Assembly (NCBI GenBank): GCA_949293265.1
Contig: CASFCK010000006.1
Span: 1-64,000 of the forward strand
Direction of reading: 5' to 3'
Source: an uncultured bacterium
GTDB lineage: Bacteria; Bacillota_I; Bacilli_A; Acholeplasmatales; Anaeroplasmataceae
DNA length: 64,000 nucleotides
Each line of letters starts with the position of its first letter. Positions within the stretch are counted from its first letter, which is position 1. Below are positions 25,903 to 34,332 of the stretch, piece after piece. The translations under genes and the position numbers were made by a program. Under the pieces are notes generated by a model. The model searched no databases, was not told the DNA's origin, and saw only the letters and a list, made by a program, of their open reading frames with translations.

Positions 25903-25967
25903 GCTGTGAAAAAATCAATTTAGAAATTAATCTATAGATTTCTAGAAGTTGATTTCACAGCTTTTTT
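25903..25967. terminator. long bidirectional terminator
   Basis: GCTGTGAAA...TTTCACAGC with an extended imperfect stem, and T-runs on both sides. It contains the last codons of the minus-strand acetyltransferase. Confidence 0.8.
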
Positions 25968-26409
25968 CTTTATCTTTTTTCATAATTATTATTGGATAAG
26001 GATTACCTTGTTCATCTACTTTTTTTCTTTCATAATCATAAAATCCGTGTTTTAAATAAAAATTATGAGCTTTATAATTTTCTACGTTAACCGTTACTTC
26101 ATTAATGATATATTTAGAAAATGCATAACTCATCAATGCACTACCAATGCCTTTACCTATAAATTTATCATCAATAAAGAACATTTCAATCTTGTTTTTG
26201 TTTATTCCGATAAAACCAAGACTTTTATTATTGTCATACATAACGATTAGAAAAGGAACATTTATAATTGCCTCAGGTACATATTTTTTAATATTGTTAA
26301 TTTCTTGTTCTGTTAAAAACTTATGACTTATTTTTACAGACCTTTCCCATATGTTAACTAGGTCTTGAATTACGTTTGGATCCTTTTTTAATATTTGCTT
26401 TATTTGCAT
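25942..26409 (-). CDS. GNAT acetyltransferase
   Basis: A 155-residue GNAT-fold acetyltransferase. FIGINKNKIEMFFIDDKFIGKGIGSALM (about 72-99) contains the acetyl-CoA-binding Q/R-x-x-G-x-G/A-type loop (GKGIGSAL), followed by the VNVENYKAHNFYLKHGFYDY motif. Substrate unknown. The last residues are encoded inside the terminator stem. The ribosome-binding site is weak: GGAG about 14 bases upstream. It is the last gene of a possible four-gene minus-strand group from 28242. Confidence 0.8.
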   Translation of the reverse strand: MQIKQILKKDPNVIQDLVNIWERSVKISHKFLTEQEINNIKKYVPEAIINVPFLIVMYDNNKSLGFIGINKNKIEMFFIDDKFIGKGIGSALMSYAFSKYIINEVTVNVENYKAHNFYLKHGFYDYERKKVDEQGNPYPIIIMKKDKEKSCEINF

Positions 26410-26440
26410 ATTTATATACTTACTCCATTAAACGATAAAA

Positions 26441-27454
26441 TTATTTTATTTTAGGTAAAGATATAATAAACATTTTAGAAGTAGCCATAATTAATGCTTC
26501 TTTATTATATTTTTGATATGCTAAATTGATTTCTTTTAAGCCGTTATAATTATAATTTTTTCTATATCCTAAATTATTAAATAATTTAGCTAATTTAGGG
26601 TTTCGATAGCTTTTTTTACCGCTATCTATTTCTTCATTTGACATTAAATATATACCACCTGGTGATATAAAATTAATTTTATTTAAACTTATTTCAATTC
26701 TAATATTATTTTTAGTAGCCCAATTTCTATGGATAAAGGCATTTAATAAGGCTTCTTTAATTGCTTTAGCGGGATACCCCTTAATATTTTTAAAATATAT
26801 TAATATTTCATCTATTTGTTTAACAATAGAACCTTTAAACACTTTTCTTTTTTTTATGTTATTTACATTGTCTAAGATATAAATTTTAGTTCTATTTGCT
26901 TGTTCATCAGATAATAAATAAGCTAAATTAGTATACTTATTATTTTTAATAAAACCTAAAGAAGATAGTTTATCGGTAAGTTCAGGAAATTTATTAAGTA
27001 AATATGAAAAACTTAAATCACCATTAAATAGATCATCTTCATAAAATAATTTATGACTAAGTATTTTTAATTTTGTTATTTCTTCTTTAGAAGCTCTACA
27101 TTTAGAGGTTTCAAACCTTAAATAAGTTCCGTTATCTATACCTGATTCTGTTAAATAATAAGGCTTATCTATTCCTTCTGCTACATTTAAGACTAATACA
27201 CCATCTTGATTCCATTTTAAATCTATGTATTCTTTAGGGTTGGGGCTTATAACATCATTTAATAACCAATTTATAATTCTTGTGGCTTCAATATCTTTTT
27301 CTTTTTCTGACAAATCATAATAAATTGTACCATCATCATTAACCCCAATATAAATTGTGCCACCATCAGTATTTAAAAATGCTATTATTTCTTTTTTTAT
27401 TTCATCTGTTATTTCGCGTTTTAATTCTATTCGTTCTGTTTCCTTATATATCAT
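26441..27454 (-). CDS. Schlafen AlbA_2-type regulator
   Basis: A 337-residue protein with an N-terminal AlbA_2 domain (ERIELKREI...IIAFLNTDGGTIYIGVNDDG, residues 7-46). A C-terminal GHKL/HATPase-like region follows (AIKEALLNAFIHRNWATKNN near 228-247 and ISPGGIY near 265). This is the layout of the COG2865-type predicted regulators. The substrate or DNA target is unknown. The start overlaps the stop of the upstream MGMT-GNAT gene in ATGA (27451-27454), so the two are translationally coupled. Confidence 0.8.
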   Translation of the reverse strand: MIYKETERIELKREITDEIKKEIIAFLNTDGGTIYIGVNDDGTIYYDLSEKEKDIEATRIINWLLNDVISPNPKEYIDLKWNQDGVLVLNVAEGIDKPYYLTESGIDNGTYLRFETSKCRASKEEITKLKILSHKLFYEDDLFNGDLSFSYLLNKFPELTDKLSSLGFIKNNKYTNLAYLLSDEQANRTKIYILDNVNNIKKRKVFKGSIVKQIDEILIYFKNIKGYPAKAIKEALLNAFIHRNWATKNNIRIEISLNKINFISPGGIYLMSNEEIDSGKKSYRNPKLAKLFNNLGYRKNYNYNGLKEINLAYQKYNKEALIMATSKMFIISLPKIK

Positions 27455-28242
27455 AACTTCACCTTGTAAATATAATGTAGCATGGTTTTACCTAGATATA
27501 TTTTAACAAATTCACCAACTTTTGTCATATTGTTTTTAAGAGCTACTTTTTGGCTTTCATAATTATTATATTTAATAATTGAATATATTTCTTGATAATT
27601 ATGGCATTTTGCATAATCTATTAAAGCTTTAGAAGCTTCTATACAATAACCATTATGCCAATAATTATCATCAAATATATAGCCAAGTTCAATAACAGAC
27701 GCATTTGGTATTTCTTGAATTGTAAAGCCAATCTGACCGATTACGGTACCTTTTTCTTTTAAACAACAAGCTAATAAACCAAATTTTGATTTATATCTTT
27801 CTTTTTGTTTGTTATACCAATTAATTACATCAGTCTTAGTAAAATGGTGTTCATAATGCAACATAACTTTGTCATTCATCATTTTTTCTAAAGATGGTAT
27901 ATCATTTTCAACTAACTCTCTTAAATAAAGTCTTTCTGTTTCTAATATTAATTTAAATTCACATTTTTCTAAATATACTTTATCTTCCTTAAAAGGAACA
28001 CCATCATTTTGCAAAAGTTTAAATTGTTCTTCTTTGCCACCAAATTTATAATTAGGACTTAAGGTTCCGCTTTTACTAACAACTTTATAACAAGGATTTA
28101 TTAATTTATCATTATTTGAATGTAATATTTTTCCAACTGCTTGATAACCTAAAGAATTATAATAATTAGCTATATCTTTATATGTAGTTACCATACCTTT
28201 AGGAATTAACTTTAAGTAATTAAAAACATCTTCTTTTTTCAT
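27451..28242 (-). CDS. MGMT-like DNA alkyltransferase domain fused to GNAT
   Basis: A 263-residue fusion. Residues 1-90 match the DNA-binding/active-site domain of O6-alkylguanine alkyltransferases (KGMVTTYKDIANYYNS...AVGKILH...NPCYKVVSKSGTLS). The acceptor Cys51 is kept, but the usual PCHRV reads PCYKV, so the His that activates the Cys is Tyr. Residues about 97-263 are a RimJ/RimL-type GNAT (ETERLYLRELVENDIPSL..., GQIGFTIQEIP, ELGYIFDDNYWHNGYCIEA). The alkyltransferase half may bind damaged DNA without repairing it. GAGGT precedes the ATG. Cotranscribed with the AlbA_2 gene. Confidence 0.8.
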   Translation of the reverse strand: MKKEDVFNYLKLIPKGMVTTYKDIANYYNSLGYQAVGKILHSNNDKLINPCYKVVSKSGTLSPNYKFGGKEEQFKLLQNDGVPFKEDKVYLEKCEFKLILETERLYLRELVENDIPSLEKMMNDKVMLHYEHHFTKTDVINWYNKQKERYKSKFGLLACCLKEKGTVIGQIGFTIQEIPNASVIELGYIFDDNYWHNGYCIEASKALIDYAKCHNYQEIYSIIKYNNYESQKVALKNNMTKVGEFVKIYLGKTMLHYIYKVKL

Positions 28243-28260
28243 ATAACCTCATTAAAAAAA

Positions 28261-28338
28261 CCTAATCACAATACCACTTAACTTATGGCTGCTACCTCTC
28301 GGTCCTGACCAGGTTCGCTAAGTAATACTTGATTAGGG
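28261..28338 (-). ncRNA. ffs: small bacterial signal recognition particle RNA
   Basis: The minus-strand RNA of about 78 nt contains the SRP core GGTCAGGACCGAGAGGTAGC and the following AGCC, the Ffh-binding region capped by a GAGA tetraloop. Its ends pair (CCTAATC with GATTAGG) and the 3' end runs into a T-rich tract, giving an intrinsic terminator. A promoter lies directly upstream. It is the short form, without an Alu domain. Confidence 0.95.
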
Positions 28339-28345
28339 TGAAAAA

Positions 28346-28374
28346 ATTGTAGCATAATTTCTTTTTATTTACAA
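28346..28374 (-). promoter_or_regulatory. promoter of ffs
   Basis: -35 TTGTAA (28369-28374), 17-bp spacer, -10 TACAAT (28346-28351); predicted +1 near 28339 matches the RNA 5' end. Confidence 0.75.
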
Positions 28375-28376
28375 TA

Positions 28377-29324
28377 CTATTTAAACATTTTCTTTTTCTT
28401 AAAAAAGATAATTAAAACAACACAAATTACAATTGTTATAATTAAAGGAATAAACCAATAAATAGCTCCTGGTAGGTTATCTACATTCATACCATAAAAC
28501 CCAAAAACTATGTTAGGTATAGACATAACAATTGTAATAACAGCCAAAACCTTCATTACAATATTAAGATTATTAGATATAATTGATGCAAAAGCATCCA
28601 TTGTTCCTGATAAAATATTAGAATAAATATTACACATTTCAATCGCTTGATGTAATTCAATTAAAACATCTTCTAATAGATCTTGGTCTTCTTCATAAAG
28701 TTTTATTACTTTACCACGCATAATTTTATTCATTATGACTTCATCTGTTTTTAAACTTGTAGAAAAATATACTAATGATTTTTCTAATGCTAACATTTGA
28801 ATCAATTCTTCATTTTCCATTGAACGATGTAATTTAGTTTCAGTTAAGCTAGATATTTTATCTATTTGTCTTAAATATGCTAGATATCTTTGAGATATTC
28901 TTAACATTAGACTTAAAAAGAATCTCGTTTTCATATTGGTGTTAAACCCTCTAATTAAACCCGACTTAAAATCTAAAATATCTAATGATTCATGTAGTGA
29001 AATCGTGATGATATATTTATTGTTAGATATAATTCCTAGTGGAGCTGTTTGATATTGAGAAGATATAACTTCACTATCAGAATTATTATAAAATATTGGG
29101 TAGTCAATAATAATTAATCTTTGATCACAATCATCATCATAGTCAATATGAGGACTTTCTTCTTCATCTAGTGCTTGTTTTAAAAAATCTGGTAATATTT
29201 TTATTTCCTCAAGCAAAAACTTTTTTTCTTCTTCAGTTGGGCATTTTACATCAATCCAACAGCCATCTTCAACTTTATCTATTTTCTTTAACATTCCCTC
29301 ATATGTTTTAAAGATTTCTAACAT
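28377..29324 (-). CDS. corA: CorA-family divalent metal transporter
   Basis: A 315-residue CorA protein: a large soluble cytoplasmic domain, then two C-terminal membrane helices with the selectivity motif in FGFYGMNVDNLPG (G-M-N) and a Lys-rich tail. It is expected to import magnesium, or cobalt/nickel, as a pentamer. The ATG at 29324 is preferred over the in-frame ATG five codons earlier because GGAGG lies between the two. It ends just before the ffs promoter. Confidence 0.9.
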   Translation of the reverse strand: MLEIFKTYEGMLKKIDKVEDGCWIDVKCPTEEEKKFLLEEIKILPDFLKQALDEEESPHIDYDDDCDQRLIIIDYPIFYNNSDSEVISSQYQTAPLGIISNNKYIITISLHESLDILDFKSGLIRGFNTNMKTRFFLSLMLRISQRYLAYLRQIDKISSLTETKLHRSMENEELIQMLALEKSLVYFSTSLKTDEVIMNKIMRGKVIKLYEEDQDLLEDVLIELHQAIEMCNIYSNILSGTMDAFASIISNNLNIVMKVLAVITIVMSIPNIVFGFYGMNVDNLPGAIYWFIPLIITIVICVVLIIFFKKKKMFK

Positions 29325-29341
29325 ATTTTTTACCTCCATCC

Positions 29342-30277
29342 TTAAATATTAAACAGGCAATAATAAATTGCTTTTTTAGTTCTTTTATATTCTTTAAATC
29401 CTTGTTTTAACATAGTTTTTTGACTAGCTATATTACCTTTAGCATGTCCACAAATTAATAAATCTAATTTATATTCTGCAAATAAAATCGGAATTAATGC
29501 CCTTAAAGCTTCTGTCATAATTCCTTGTTGTTGGTAAGTTTGACTTAAAACATAGCCTAATTCGCGATATTTCAAACCGCCAAAATTAGGTTCATAATGT
29601 TTGTGAATACCAATGCTTCCGATAACTTTACCATTCATACTAATAGCTAAAACATCTTTATGTTCTATAAAGGCTTTTAAAACTTTTTTCGTAGTTTCTA
29701 TGTTTTCGTGATGTTTCCACCCAGCTTTTTCGCCAACCCCCTCAACTTTAGCATATTCATAAAAATCTAATAGGTCTGTTTCTTTAAATGGTCTAATTAA
29801 TAATCTATTAGTTTTAATTTCAATTTTATCTAAACTTATATTAAATCTTAAATCTTTAAAGAAATTAGTTAAAATGCTGCTGCAAGATTCACATTCTAAA
29901 TAATAAGCCTTTGGCTTATGCGTATATAAATTAAAACTATTACAATTATTAAAAACCGCACCATTTCGCCAATCTTTAGCCCCAATATAAACTTCTTTGA
30001 TTCTACTATTAACTATAGCACCTGCACACATTAAACAAGGTTCTAACGTAACATACAAACTACAATCTTCAAGTCGCCACGAATTAAGCTTTTTACTAGC
30101 TTTTTTGATTGCTATAATTTCTGCATGTCCTAAAGGATCTTCTTTATTTTCCCTTAAATTATGCCCTCTAGCAATTATTTTATCGTCTTTTACAATTACC
30201 GCCCCAATCGGACATTCACCTTGTGAATAAGCTTTTAAGGCTTCTTTGTAAGCAGCCTCTAAAAATTTATTTTTCAT
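29342..30277 (-). CDS. tadA: tRNA adenosine deaminase TadA fused to GNAT acetyltransferase
   Basis: A 311-residue fusion. Residues 1-150 are TadA, which makes wobble inosine in tRNA-Arg: zinc ligand and catalytic pair H51-A-E53, and P80-C-x-x-C84 in TLEPCLMCAGAIV. From about 155 a RimJ/RimL-type GNAT follows (IKTNRLLIRPFKETDLLDFY..., YRELGYVLSQTYQQQGIMTEA). TadA alone is about 150-170 residues. The ATG at 30277, preceded by AAGG, lies inside the 3' end of tdk (11-bp overlap). The GNAT substrate is unknown; modification of translation components would fit the partner. Confidence 0.9.
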   Translation of the reverse strand: MKNKFLEAAYKEALKAYSQGECPIGAVIVKDDKIIARGHNLRENKEDPLGHAEIIAIKKASKKLNSWRLEDCSLYVTLEPCLMCAGAIVNSRIKEVYIGAKDWRNGAVFNNCNSFNLYTHKPKAYYLECESCSSILTNFFKDLRFNISLDKIEIKTNRLLIRPFKETDLLDFYEYAKVEGVGEKAGWKHHENIETTKKVLKAFIEHKDVLAISMNGKVIGSIGIHKHYEPNFGGLKYRELGYVLSQTYQQQGIMTEALRALIPILFAEYKLDLLICGHAKGNIASQKTMLKQGFKEYKRTKKAIYYCLFNI

Positions 30278-30860
30278 GATGTAAAACCTTATGACACTTA
30301 CGACATCTAGCTTCATATGATTCTGTTGCCCCAATTAAAACAACCGGATCATCATCATAAGCAGGTCTACCATCAATAATTCTTTGTGTTTCCGTTGCTT
30401 CTTCACCACAAACCATACAAATAGCTGTTAACTTCGTTATTTCATCAGCTATAGCTAATAAATTAGGAATTAAACCAAATGGTTTCCCAGTAAAATCTTT
30501 ATCAAGTCCAGCACAAATAATTCGCAGGCCTTGACTAGCATAATAATTAATTATTTCTATTAAATCTTCTTTAAAAAATTGTACTTCATCAAATACTAAA
30601 GCACTAATCTCGTTTGTAACATAATTTTTAACATCTTCAGGATGATTTATATTAATGTTTATAGCTGTAGTGCTTTTTTTATTATGCGAAACAACCATAT
30701 CTTCACTATATCTATTATCTATGTTAGGTTTAAATACTAAAAACTTCTTTTTAGCATACTCCATTCTTTTAACACGTCTAATTAATTCTTCAGTTTTACC
30801 AGCAAACATCGGTCCACAAATAACTTCTATATGACCAATTTTATTTTCACTATAATACAT
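30267..30860 (-). CDS. tdk: thymidine kinase
   Basis: A 197-residue type II thymidine kinase. Walker A GPMFAGKT (16-23), Walker B-like ALVFDEVQFF, and the zinc site formed by CMVCGEEA and CRKCHKV near the C-terminus. It salvages thymidine to dTMP. No convincing ribosome-binding site precedes the ATG, although the N-terminus matches the family length. Located downstream of rpmE, as is common in Bacilli. Confidence 0.93.
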   Translation of the reverse strand: MYYSENKIGHIEVICGPMFAGKTEELIRRVKRMEYAKKKFLVFKPNIDNRYSEDMVVSHNKKSTTAINININHPEDVKNYVTNEISALVFDEVQFFKEDLIEIINYYASQGLRIICAGLDKDFTGKPFGLIPNLLAIADEITKLTAICMVCGEEATETQRIIDGRPAYDDDPVVLIGATESYEARCRKCHKVLHHEK

Positions 30861-30964
30861 AATACAATCACATATAATAAATATTGCTATTTATTATAAC
30901 TCCTTTCCCTATATTTAACTACCTTTGTATAATAACACAAAATAATATCATTGCAACCAAATAA

Positions 30965-30989
30965 AGAAAAAAAGACCGCTAAAGGTCTT
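30965..30989 (-). terminator. terminator of rpmE
   Basis: AAGACC/GGTCTT stem, 6-base loop, and a run of seven T on the minus strand. Confidence 0.85.
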
Positions 30990-31000
30990 ATATTTCTTAA

Positions 31001-31210
31001 TTACTTCTTATCTAAGCCGTAACGTTTATTGAAACGATCTACTCTACCATCTGCTTGAGTAAAAGCTTGTTTGCCAGTGTAGAATGGATGACAATTAGAG
31101 CAAGTATCAACACGAATTTCATCTAATACTGAACCTGTTTCAAAAACATTACCGCAAGTTGTACAAGTAACTTTAACTTTCTTATAATTTGGATGTATTC
31201 CGTTTTTCAT
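31001..31210 (-). CDS. rpmE: 50S ribosomal protein L31 (zinc-binding form)
   Basis: A 69-residue L31 starting [12 protein letters not shown], with zinc ligands in TCTTCGNVF and the second pair in [10 protein letters not shown], then [18 protein letters not shown]. The four-Cys form is the zinc-replete paralogue. AGGAG lies before ATG 31210; the frame extends upstream without a second ribosome-binding site. Confidence 0.95.
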   Translation of the reverse strand: MKNGIHPNYKKVKVTCTTCGNVFETGSVLDEIRVDTCSNCHPFYTGKQAFTQADGRVDRFNKRYGLDKK

Positions 31211-31264
31211 TGTACAATTCACTCCTTCCGCCATGGACTAAACATACCATAGTAAGTCGCAAGT

Positions 31265-31293
31265 ATTCTACCATATTTAAACTAAACATACAA
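31265..31293 (-). promoter_or_regulatory. promoter of rpmE
   Basis: -35 TTGTAT (31288-31293), 17-bp spacer, extended -10 TGGTAGAAT (hexamer 31265-31270). Confidence 0.65.
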
Positions 31294-31313
31294 GCCAAAT
31301 TTTAATAAATTTA

Positions 31314-31342
31314 TTGCAAAAACTATGTTCTTTTATTATAAT
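31314..31342 (+). promoter_or_regulatory. promoter of the zinc-ribbon gene cluster
   Basis: TTGCAA (31314-31319), 17-bp spacer, TATAAT (31337-31342). Confidence 0.75.
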
Positions 31343-31373
31343 TTAAATATATTTTTTAAAGGAGAGAATTAAA

Positions 31374-31709
31374 ATGTATTGTAAAAATTGTGGTAAAGAA
31401 ATTAATAATGATGCAGAATTTTGCCCTTATTGTGGCTCTAGCACCAATGAAAATAATAATATTCCTAATATGAATAATCAAAACAATAACAGTAATCCTG
31501 CCGATACTGGTTCTGCTGGTTGGGCTGTTTTAGGTTTTTTCATTCCAATTGTAGGATTAATCTTATATCTTGTTTGGCGTGATACTGAACCTAAAAATGC
31601 GAAAATGGCTGGTAAAGGTGCTTTAATTAGCGTAATAATTTCTGTTGTTTTAACAATTATTTCTGTTATCTGTATAACTGTTACTGGTATTGGCTCTACT
31701 ACTTACTAG
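31374..31709 (+). CDS. zinc-ribbon membrane protein (copy 1)
   Basis: A 111-residue protein: N-terminal double-CxxC zinc ribbon (MYCKNCGKEI...FCPYCGSS), an Asn-rich linker (about 27-43), then two membrane helices around GWAVLGFFIPIVGLILYLVW and the C-terminal hydrophobic stretch. Between them lies a polar EPKNAKMAGKGALIS segment typical of DUF4190-like small membrane proteins. AAGGAGAG precedes the ATG. Function unknown. It is followed eight bases later by a near-duplicate. Confidence 0.75.
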   Translation: MYCKNCGKEINNDAEFCPYCGSSTNENNNIPNMNNQNNNSNPADTGSAGWAVLGFFIPIVGLILYLVWRDTEPKNAKMAGKGALISVIISVVLTIISVICITVTGIGSTTY

Positions 31710-31717
31710 AGGTTAAA

Positions 31718-32065
31718 ATGTATTGTAAAAATTGCGGTAAAGAAATCAATAATGATGTTGAATTTTGTCCATATTGTGGAACTAGCACTAATGAAAAAAC
31801 TACTTTAACAAACCAAAATACTAACCCTTCAGATACTGGTTCAGCTGGTTGGGCTGTTTTAGGCTTCTTCGTTCCAATTGTAGGATTAATCTTATATCTT
31901 GTTTGGCGTGAAACTGAACCTAAAAATGCGAAAATGGCTGGTAAAGGTGCTCTAATTAGTGCAATAATTTATGTTTCTTTAATTATAATATTACTTATTT
32001 GTGGTATTATTACAGCCTTTTTATTACCTTATTTATTACCTATTTTATTCCCTAATGGCTTATAA
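31718..32065 (+). CDS. zinc-ribbon membrane protein (copy 2)
   Basis: A 115-residue paralogue of the preceding gene. The zinc ribbon (MYCKNCGKEINNDVEFCPYC) and the first membrane region are almost unchanged at DNA level, while the Asn-rich linker is shortened and the last helix differs. The pattern points to recent tandem duplication or gene conversion of the 5' two-thirds. AGAGG precedes the ATG. Function unknown. Confidence 0.75.
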   Translation: MYCKNCGKEINNDVEFCPYCGTSTNEKTTLTNQNTNPSDTGSAGWAVLGFFVPIVGLILYLVWRETEPKNAKMAGKGALISAIIYVSLIIILLICGIITAFLLPYLLPILFPNGL

Positions 32066-32067
32066 AT

Positions 32068-32565
32068 ATGTTAAATTTTATTTTACCATTTTATGGTATT
32101 AAAAATATAATTACTAAAAAAGGTAATGTTTTTATTAATCTTTTAGGTACTGTTATATCTCTATTATTATATACCACTTATTATTTAATAATATTATTTA
32201 CTGTTACCTATTTGCTAGATAAAAATAATTTTGGCATTGTGCCTATATGTAATAAAATAGCTGAAAGAGCATTAACGATAAATGGATTTGTTTTCCCTAT
32301 CTGTTATCGTTGTTTAGCTATTTCTTTATCAATTTTCTTATTTCTTCCTTTTTTTGCTTTAGGCTTAAATAACTATAATAAAACTTTCTTTATAATTTCT
32401 ATTATCTTTATGATAATTGGAATTATAGATGGTTTATTACAATATGGGTTTGGTTTTACATCAACCAATTTAAGACGAGTTTTTACAGGAGGATTAGCAG
32501 GAATAGGGTTTTCCTATTTTATAACTTATATTATAAAAAAGTTTTTTGGTTATGTTTTTTCATAA
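32068..32565 (+). CDS. DUF2085 membrane protein
   Basis: A 165-residue polytopic protein of the DUF2085 family. The diagnostic region is PICNKIAERALTINGFVFPI followed by CYRCL, matching the usual C-H-x-x-x-R-S...G...P-x-C-x-R-C-T pattern. The later QYGFGFTSTNLRRVFTGGL block is also typical. It starts two bases after the previous stop and so belongs to the same three-gene operon. Molecular function unknown. Confidence 0.75.
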   Translation: MLNFILPFYGIKNIITKKGNVFINLLGTVISLLLYTTYYLIILFTVTYLLDKNNFGIVPICNKIAERALTINGFVFPICYRCLAISLSIFLFLPFFALGLNNYNKTFFIISIIFMIIGIIDGLLQYGFGFTSTNLRRVFTGGLAGIGFSYFITYIIKKFFGYVFS

Positions 32566-32575
32566 CCATTTTTTT
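32548..32575 (+). terminator. terminator of the zinc-ribbon/DUF2085 operon
   Basis: GGTTATG/CATAACC with a six-T loop, followed by ATTTTTTT; the stem includes the stop codon. Confidence 0.85.
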
Positions 32576-32581
32576 ATAAAA

Positions 32582-32604
32582 GAAAAAACAGTATTTCTAC
32601 TGTT
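32582..32604 (-). terminator. terminator of yebC
   Basis: ACAGTA/TACTGT, 4-base loop, T-run on the minus strand. Confidence 0.75.
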
Positions 32605-33328
32605 ATTCTTCATCTTCACTAATATTAGCATTATGATAAATTTCTTGAACATCATCTAATTCTCTAAGCATATCTAGCATTCTGCGGAATTTTTCTTCAT
32701 GTTCTTCATCTAAATCTACTTTATTCATTGGAATTAAAGTAGTTTCATTAGTATCAAAATCCAATTCTTTACCACAATTTTCTAAAGCTGTCTTAATTGC
32801 ATTATAATCTTTAGGATCTGCAGTTATGATTGTATATTCTTCATCTGTCTTAATTTCTTCACAATCACAATCATTGTTCATTAATACTTCCATTGCTTCA
32901 TCTTCTGTTAAACCTGTAAATTTAAAATATGCTTTTCTATTAAATAAATAACTAACAGAAGTACCAATTTGGCCACCTGTTTTATTAAAACAAGTTCTAA
33001 CCTCAGCAAATGTTCTATTATCATTATCGGTTAAGCATTCAACAATAACAGCAACATTACCACTACCATAACCTTCATAAGTTTTTTCTTTAGTAGCTCC
33101 GCTGATTGCGCCTTTAGCTTTTTCAATAGCTCTTTTAATAACATCAGCTGTACATTGATCCTTTTTAGCTCTTTCTATTACTCTTTTTAAAGCTTGATTC
33201 ATATCAGAATCAGGAACACCTGCCTTAGCAGCTTGGAATATTTCTTTACCCCATTTTGCATATTTTGCAGATTTCATAGCTGCTGTTTTAGCCATAGATG
33301 CAGCTCTAACTTCATGTGCTCTTCCCAT
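32603..33328 (-). CDS. yebC: YebC/PmpR-family protein
   Basis: A 241-residue YebC/PmpR protein, starting MGRAHEVRAASMAKTAAMKS and containing YEGYGSGNVAVIVECLTDN (about 103-121) and NKTGGQIGTSVSYLF. The family was long annotated as transcriptional regulators; some members relieve ribosome stalling. The N-terminus is the AHEV-type variant rather than the GHSKW type. AGGA precedes the ATG and a consensus-like promoter is present. Confidence 0.92.
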   Translation of the reverse strand: MGRAHEVRAASMAKTAAMKSAKYAKWGKEIFQAAKAGVPDSDMNQALKRVIERAKKDQCTADVIKRAIEKAKGAISGATKEKTYEGYGSGNVAVIVECLTDNDNRTFAEVRTCFNKTGGQIGTSVSYLFNRKAYFKFTGLTEDEAMEVLMNNDCDCEEIKTDEEYTIITADPKDYNAIKTALENCGKELDFDTNETTLIPMNKVDLDEEHEEKFRRMLDMLRELDDVQEIYHNANISEDEE

Positions 33329-33360
33329 TTTTTATCTTCCTTTCATTTAATCGCTTTATT

Positions 33361-33389
33361 ATTATATAGATTTTTAGGCTTAATTTCAA
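33361..33389 (-). promoter_or_regulatory. promoter of yebC
   Basis: -35 TTGAAA (33384-33389), 17-bp spacer, -10 TATAAT (33361-33366). Confidence 0.75.
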
Positions 33390-33447
33390 TACTTTTTCAT
33401 CTTTAAAGACTTATTAATTGCTAAAATAAATCGTTAATTTAAAATTA

Positions 33448-34323
33448 TTATTCTATTTTTTCTTTTCTATTTTTTGTAAAACAATTAATAAATAGATTAG
33501 TAATTCCATAAATGAACATTATAACAAGTACTATTAATGTAACTGTTCCTGTTAATAATATTTTATACTCACTTATTTGATAATTCATAAATGTATCAAC
33601 TAAACCTGTTATAAAGATACAACTTACAAGTGTGAAAATTAAACTAACTATAAATTTTAAAATTCTATTATTAAATATTAAATAAAGATTAACACCAATT
33701 AAAAGCAAAAATAGTACAAATAATAAACCCGTATTATCTAAAGAAATTATATTTTGAATATAATAAACATTTTCTAATTTATCTTCAAAAATAGGTAGTG
33801 TAAAAATATAGTAAGTAGCTACCATAAAAAGAGAACCAACAATAAATAAAATAAGACTATGAATAATTAAATTCAATTTAAGTTTTTCTTGTTTATAAGC
33901 TAAATAAAAAGCATTAATAGTACTATTAATAAGATTTATTCCTAACAACGCTTCAGCACAATAAGTAAATTCTATGCCTATAGTTTCATTGCTGTAGCTT
34001 TGATTTTCAATATGGAAAACACAAATTAAAATTAAGAATAAATACGCAAGTGCAATAATTTGACTAGCGAAATGTAGTTTAATTGATTTAGTAAAGACCA
34101 CAAATGGCAATATTAATAATAAGCTCATAAATAAAACACCAAATAAAGAAACACTTATACTACCAACAACTACATCTGAAATATATGAATTTGAAAATAA
34201 TTCATATAATCTAATCATTCTATATGGTGGTTCCTCAACTCTTATAATAAAAAGTGGGCAATAAACAAAACCTATTAAAAATAAGCAAAAAATAACACAA
34301 CTTAATATTTTATTAACTTTCAT
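33448..34323 (-). CDS. polytopic membrane protein of unknown function
   Basis: A 291-residue protein with about eight hydrophobic helices and very few charged residues outside the basic C-terminus (FTKNRKEKIE). No motif is recognised. ATG 34323 follows TTAGGTG, which contains the stop codon of the AEC transporter, so the two genes are tightly coupled and may work together; that link is inference. Confidence 0.6.
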   Translation of the reverse strand: MKVNKILSCVIFCLFLIGFVYCPLFIIRVEEPPYRMIRLYELFSNSYISDVVVGSISVSLFGVLFMSLLLILPFVVFTKSIKLHFASQIIALAYLFLILICVFHIENQSYSNETIGIEFTYCAEALLGINLINSTINAFYLAYKQEKLKLNLIIHSLILFIVGSLFMVATYYIFTLPIFEDKLENVYYIQNIISLDNTGLLFVLFLLLIGVNLYLIFNNRILKFIVSLIFTLVSCIFITGLVDTFMNYQISEYKILLTGTVTLIVLVIMFIYGITNLFINCFTKNRKEKIE

Positions 34324-34332
34324 AACAATCAC

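Noticed and set aside
31211-31373. A riboswitch or L31-binding leader between rpmE and the zinc-ribbon gene
   Set aside because: Only two back-to-back promoters and a short leader are visible; no known structure was recognised.
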